A stretch of DNA of 8,379 nucleotides. It comes from PWHW01 sp964435025 (lineage in GTDB: Bacteria; Patescibacteriota; Minisyncoccia; Minisyncoccales; PWPS01). The number at the start of each line of letters is the position of its first letter. Position 1 is the stretch's first letter. The notes under the pieces are model-generated. The model made no database searches, had not been told where the DNA came from, and was given only the letters and a program-made list of their open reading frames with translations. The DNA lies in NCBI GenBank assembly GCA_964435025.1, contig CAYSXL010000022.1:1-8379 (forward strand), read 5' to 3'. The position numbers were made by a program, and so were the translations under genes. Shown here piece after piece: positions 5,839 to 8,379 of the stretch.

Positions 5839-6921
5839 ATGGAAATGGAAAAGGAAAAAAATTATAAAGAACTTTTAGATAGACTTTTACAAACTGCAAT
5901 CGAAGAAAACGCTTCCGACTTGCATCTCTCCGTTTCTCATCCGCCGATTATCAGAATAAACGGCAGACTTATTACTCTTACGAATGAAAACATTATCAGC
6001 TCTCATGATGCGAGGGAAATTGCCATGGAAATGATGAACAAGGATCAAAAGGAGAAGTTTCTCAACAACTACGAGGTTGATTTTTCCTATAGTTACGGAA
6101 ATGATGCTCGTTTCAGAGTGAATATATTTTTTCAAAGAGGAGAGATCGCTTGCGCAATGCGGCTTATTCCCGCGCAAATAAGGACACTGGAAGAGCTTCG
6201 GATGCCAACCTCTTTGTACGATTTTTGTGATTCTGCTCAAGGGTTTGTTATCGTTACCGGTCCTACCGGCCACGGAAAATCGACTACTCTTGCGGCACTA
6301 ATAAACAGAATAAATAAGCAAAAGTTTAATCATATTATTACCGTAGAGGATCCGATAGAATACGTGTTTGAAGAAGAAAAATCACTTATTGATCAGAGGG
6401 AAATTCATCAAGACGCCCTTTCCTTTCCACGAGCATTAAAGTCCGTATTCAGACAGGACCCCGACGTTATTATGGTGGGAGAGATGAGAGATCCGATAAC
6501 TATCGCTACGGCGATTACCGCGGCTGAAACGGGACATCTTGTATTTTCTACTTTGCACACCAACTCGGCGAGTCAAACGATGCACCGTATTATTGATTCT
6601 TTTCCTCCCGAACAACAAAACCAAATAAGGGCGCAACTCTCTACAGCGCTTCTCGGGGTAATATCGCAAAGAATTATTCCCGGGGTGAAAGGAGGGCTTG
6701 TTCCCGCGTGCGAGATTATGGTTTGTACCTCCGCGGTTTCCAATCTGATAAGAGAAAACAAAATTCATGAAATAGATCTTGTTATCGAAACTTCCAGCGA
6801 ACAAGGAATGATAAGCCTAAACAAATCGCTCTTTAGTCTTATCAAGAAGAGAGAGATATCACTTAAAAACGCTCTTAGTTATTCGAGAAACCCTGCGGAA
6901 TTAAAGAGAATGGTAGGATAA
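5839..6921 (+). CDS. pilT: Type IV pilus retraction ATPase PilT
   Basis: PilT is the hexameric ATPase that depolymerises the pilus for retraction, twitching and DNA uptake. The 360 residues are normal for the family. Motifs: N-terminal ASDLHLSVSHPPIIRINGRL (25-44), Walker A GPTGHGKST (141-149), Asp box VEDPIEYV (169-176), Walker B DPDVIMVGEMRD (207-218), His box TGHLVFSTLHTNSA (231-244), then the PilT-type C-terminal LIRENKIHEIDLVIETSSEQGM (303-324). The zinc cysteines and extra N-domain of PilB are absent, separating it from PilB. It could start at 5839 or at an ATG two codons later (5845); no Shine-Dalgarno decides between them. It follows pilB after 47 AT-rich nt and precedes pilC by 42 nt. 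Confidence 0.95.
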   Translation: MEMEKEKNYKELLDRLLQTAIEENASDLHLSVSHPPIIRINGRLITLTNENIISSHDAREIAMEMMNKDQKEKFLNNYEVDFSYSYGNDARFRVNIFFQRGEIACAMRLIPAQIRTLEELRMPTSLYDFCDSAQGFVIVTGPTGHGKSTTLAALINRINKQKFNHIITVEDPIEYVFEEEKSLIDQREIHQDALSFPRALKSVFRQDPDVIMVGEMRDPITIATAITAAETGHLVFSTLHTNSASQTMHRIIDSFPPEQQNQIRAQLSTALLGVISQRIIPGVKGGLVPACEIMVCTSAVSNLIRENKIHEIDLVIETSSEQGMISLNKSLFSLIKKREISLKNALSYSRNPAELKRMVG

Positions 6922-6963
6922 GCTGGCAAATGACCGTTAGTAAGGTAGTTATAAGTCAAATAT

Positions 6964-8169
6964 ATGAAATTTCAATATAAGGCAAGAGACAAAGAGGGAA
7001 ACGTCCAAGAGGGCGAGGTGGAAGCCTCTTCCAAAGAAGCGGCATTTCTTGTTATACAAAGCTATGATCTTTATGTTGTTTCCCTTACGGAGAAGAAAGT
7101 ACCCTTTTTCCAGCGCGACTTTACTTTATTTGAACGTATTTCCGGGCAGGATATAGTAATGGTTTCCAGACAGCTTGCGGTAATGGTGGAGTCTAAGATT
7201 CCCATTGTAGAGTCGCTTCAAACACTATCAAGACAAATAGAAAAAAAGACATTACGGGAAAAGATACTTGCTGTTGCCGATAAGGTGGAGGGAGGGGTGC
7301 CGCTATCCAAAGCTCTTTCTTCTTTCCCCGATATTTTTTCGGACTTTTATGTGAACATGGTAAAATCGGGGGAGGCTTCGGGAAAACTATCCGAGGTGCT
7401 TACTTATTTGGCCGATCATATAGAGAGGGACCATGAATTTAACCAAAAAGTGAAAGGAGCGATGTTTTATCCCGCGTTTATTACGGTTATTTTTCTGGGA
7501 ATAATGATTTTTCTTTTCGTGGTTGTTATGCCCGAACTTACTCAAATACTCCTTGACGCGGGGGGAGAGATTCCCTTTGTGACTCGAATTGTGATAGGAA
7601 TTTCCGACTTTCTTGTGGAGAACGGGTGGTTTGTTGTTTTGGGGCTTTATTCTCTACTTGTCTTCGCCATCAAATTTTTTACTACCTCCCAAGGAAGGGA
7701 AATTCTTGATGAATTCATTTTAAAGATTCCCGTGTTCAATGATTTTTTCAGAAAGACTTATATTATCCGCTTTTCGGAGAGCCTTTCCACACTGATAAGT
7801 GCGGGGCTTCCTATTGTGAAATCCCTGCAGATTACAGCCGATATTGTGCAAAATAAAGTTTACAGAGACGCTATCTTGAATATTGCCGATAGCGTTGAAC
7901 AAGGGAAACAGATGAGCGATATTATGAAAAGACATCCCACTATCTTCTCCCCCGTCTTAATTCAGATGACCCTTGTGGGAGAAAGGAGCGGAAGACTGGG
8001 TTCTTCCTTAACAAATATTGTTAAATTTTACCGGGCGGAGCTTGAAAGAACTCTTGATATGTATATAAGTATGATAGAGCCTCTTCTCATAATTCTGCTT
8101 GGCGGACTTGTGGGAGGTCTTGTCGCTTCGGTACTGCTTCCTATTTACAATATCAGCATGCAGATGTAA
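6964..8169 (+). CDS. pilC: Type IV pilus platform protein PilC
   Basis: PilC is the polytopic inner-membrane platform turned by PilB/PilT to insert or remove pilins. The 401 residues match the family. It begins with the typical FQYKARDKEGNVQEGEVEA (3-21), then two T2SSF halves at about 64-187 and 268-389. Duplicated signature loops SGEASGKL (135-142) and VGERSGRL (338-345) are clear. Membrane helices are at about 169-191, 221-240 and 370-394, and the end PIYNISMQM is family-like. The ATG at 6964 gives the standard N-terminus. The 42-nt gap from pilT has only a poor AAGG (6942-6945), 18 nt from the start. No terminator is visible after the stop; a pilin promoter follows instead. Confidence 0.96.
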   Translation: MKFQYKARDKEGNVQEGEVEASSKEAAFLVIQSYDLYVVSLTEKKVPFFQRDFTLFERISGQDIVMVSRQLAVMVESKIPIVESLQTLSRQIEKKTLREKILAVADKVEGGVPLSKALSSFPDIFSDFYVNMVKSGEASGKLSEVLTYLADHIERDHEFNQKVKGAMFYPAFITVIFLGIMIFLFVVVMPELTQILLDAGGEIPFVTRIVIGISDFLVENGWFVVLGLYSLLVFAIKFFTTSQGREILDEFILKIPVFNDFFRKTYIIRFSESLSTLISAGLPIVKSLQITADIVQNKVYRDAILNIADSVEQGKQMSDIMKRHPTIFSPVLIQMTLVGERSGRLGSSLTNIVKFYRAELERTLDMYISMIEPLLIILLGGLVGGLVASVLLPIYNISMQM

Positions 8170-8176
8170 TAAATTA

Positions 8177-8205
8177 TTGACATTGAAATTATTAGACCCT
8201 ATAAT
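8177..8205 (+). promoter_or_regulatory. Perfect-consensus sigma-70 promoter for the pilin gene
   Basis: TTGACA (8177-8182) and TATAAT (8200-8205) are exact -35 and -10 consensus hexamers separated by the optimal 17 nt. They lie immediately after the pilC stop and ahead of the pilin ATG at 8255. Transcription should start near 8212, giving a leader of about 43 nt. Two TGGAATAA direct repeats (8205-8212, 8215-8222) sit over the start site. A strong separate promoter fits the need for much more pilin subunit than assembly machinery. Confidence 0.85.
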
Positions 8206-8254
8206 GGAATAAGTTGGAATAACAAAAGGTCGACACTTAATTAACTAAAAAGAT

Positions 8255-8379
8255 ATGCTACAAAAAATAAAAGAAAACAAAGGTTTTACGCTTATCGAAT
8301 TAATGGTGGTTATCGCCATTATCGCGATACTTGCTACGGTTGTTCTTGTTTCCCTGCAAAGCGCGAGAGACAGCGCGGA
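8255..8379 (+). CDS. Type IV prepilin (pilA/pilE-like), 5' part, truncated by window end
   Basis: Only 41 complete codons are present. They encode a short basic leader MLQKIKENKG followed by FTLIELMVVIAIIAILATVV, the classical class III signal: prepilin peptidase cleavage after Gly10, N-methylated Phe1 of the mature protein, Glu at mature position 5 (E15 of the precursor), and a hydrophobic helix of about 20 residues that both anchors the subunit and builds the fibre core. The product could be the major pilin or a minor pseudopilin; the missing C-terminal part would decide. Its own consensus promoter favours the major subunit. No Shine-Dalgarno is near the ATG (an AAAAGG lies about 25 nt upstream). 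The gene continues beyond 8379. Confidence 0.93.
   Translation, partial: MLQKIKENKGFTLIELMVVIAIIAILATVVLVSLQSARDSA

Noticed and set aside
257..8169. Alternative genetic code (UGA = Gly, as in Gracilibacteria/Absconditabacteria), raised by the absence of TGA stops
   Set aside because: Seven complete genes end in TAA (six) or TAG (one), but none contains an in-frame TGA, including the 3-kb pilB. Recoding would produce frequent in-frame TGA. Avoidance of TGA as a stop in seven genes can be chance.
8170..8254. Terminator after pilC
   Set aside because: No stem followed by a T-run is visible. The gap is occupied by the pilin promoter and AT-rich leader, so readthrough from the operon into the pilin gene is possible.

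Overview
The window carries a single-strand (+) type IV pilus assembly operon in the order pilM - pilN - pilO - small membrane protein - pilB - pilT - pilC, followed by the 5' end of a prepilin gene that runs off the window at 8379. Recognisable features are the actin-like PilM motifs, the single-pass coiled-coil architecture of PilN and PilO, Walker A/Asp-box/Walker B/His-box motifs in both PilB and PilT, a tetracysteine zinc site in PilB only, the two T2SSF halves of PilC, and a class III prepilin leader (G/F cleavage site, E+5) in the last gene.

Organism (inference): no secretin (PilQ) or PilP lipoprotein gene lies in the operon where diderms usually have them, and the small protein in the pilP position has a transmembrane anchor instead of a lipobox. 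This, the tight packing, the mostly SD-poor starts and the AT-rich, Lys/Glu-rich proteins resemble Candidate Phyla Radiation bacteria (Parcubacteria-like). The standard code (UGA = stop) is supported because no TGA occurs in frame in any of these long genes. Taxonomy cannot be proved from this window.

Layout: 1-256 is non-coding. It holds a degenerate ~30 bp tandem repeat (41-121), a weak hairpin/T-run (130-164), a probable extended -10 promoter (167-194) overlapped by an 8-bp-arm palindrome (192-210), and a strong Shine-Dalgarno placed unusually far from the pilM start, with a small hairpin between them that includes the start codon. 257-2726 encodes the inner-membrane alignment complex (PilM, PilN, PilO and the 87-residue protein), with gaps of 9 and 3 nt and one 8-nt overlap. 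2729-5791 encodes PilB, 1020 residues long because it carries four complete T2SSE_N/MshEN-type domains in exact 148-residue register. 5839-6921 is the retraction ATPase PilT and 6964-8169 is the platform protein PilC. 8170-8254 holds a perfect-consensus sigma-70 promoter (TTGACA, 17 nt, TATAAT) for the pilin gene starting at 8255.

How it works together: PilM (cytoplasmic) with PilN/PilO and probably the small protein form the membrane ring. PilC is the rotor-like platform that PilB drives for extension and PilT for retraction, and the prepilin is the fibre subunit. Assembly genes appear to be read from one upstream promoter, while the abundant pilin subunit has its own strong one. The most unusual element is the four-unit PilB N-terminus, whose units share long, synonymous-site-identical DNA blocks in a mosaic pattern suggesting recombination between units.
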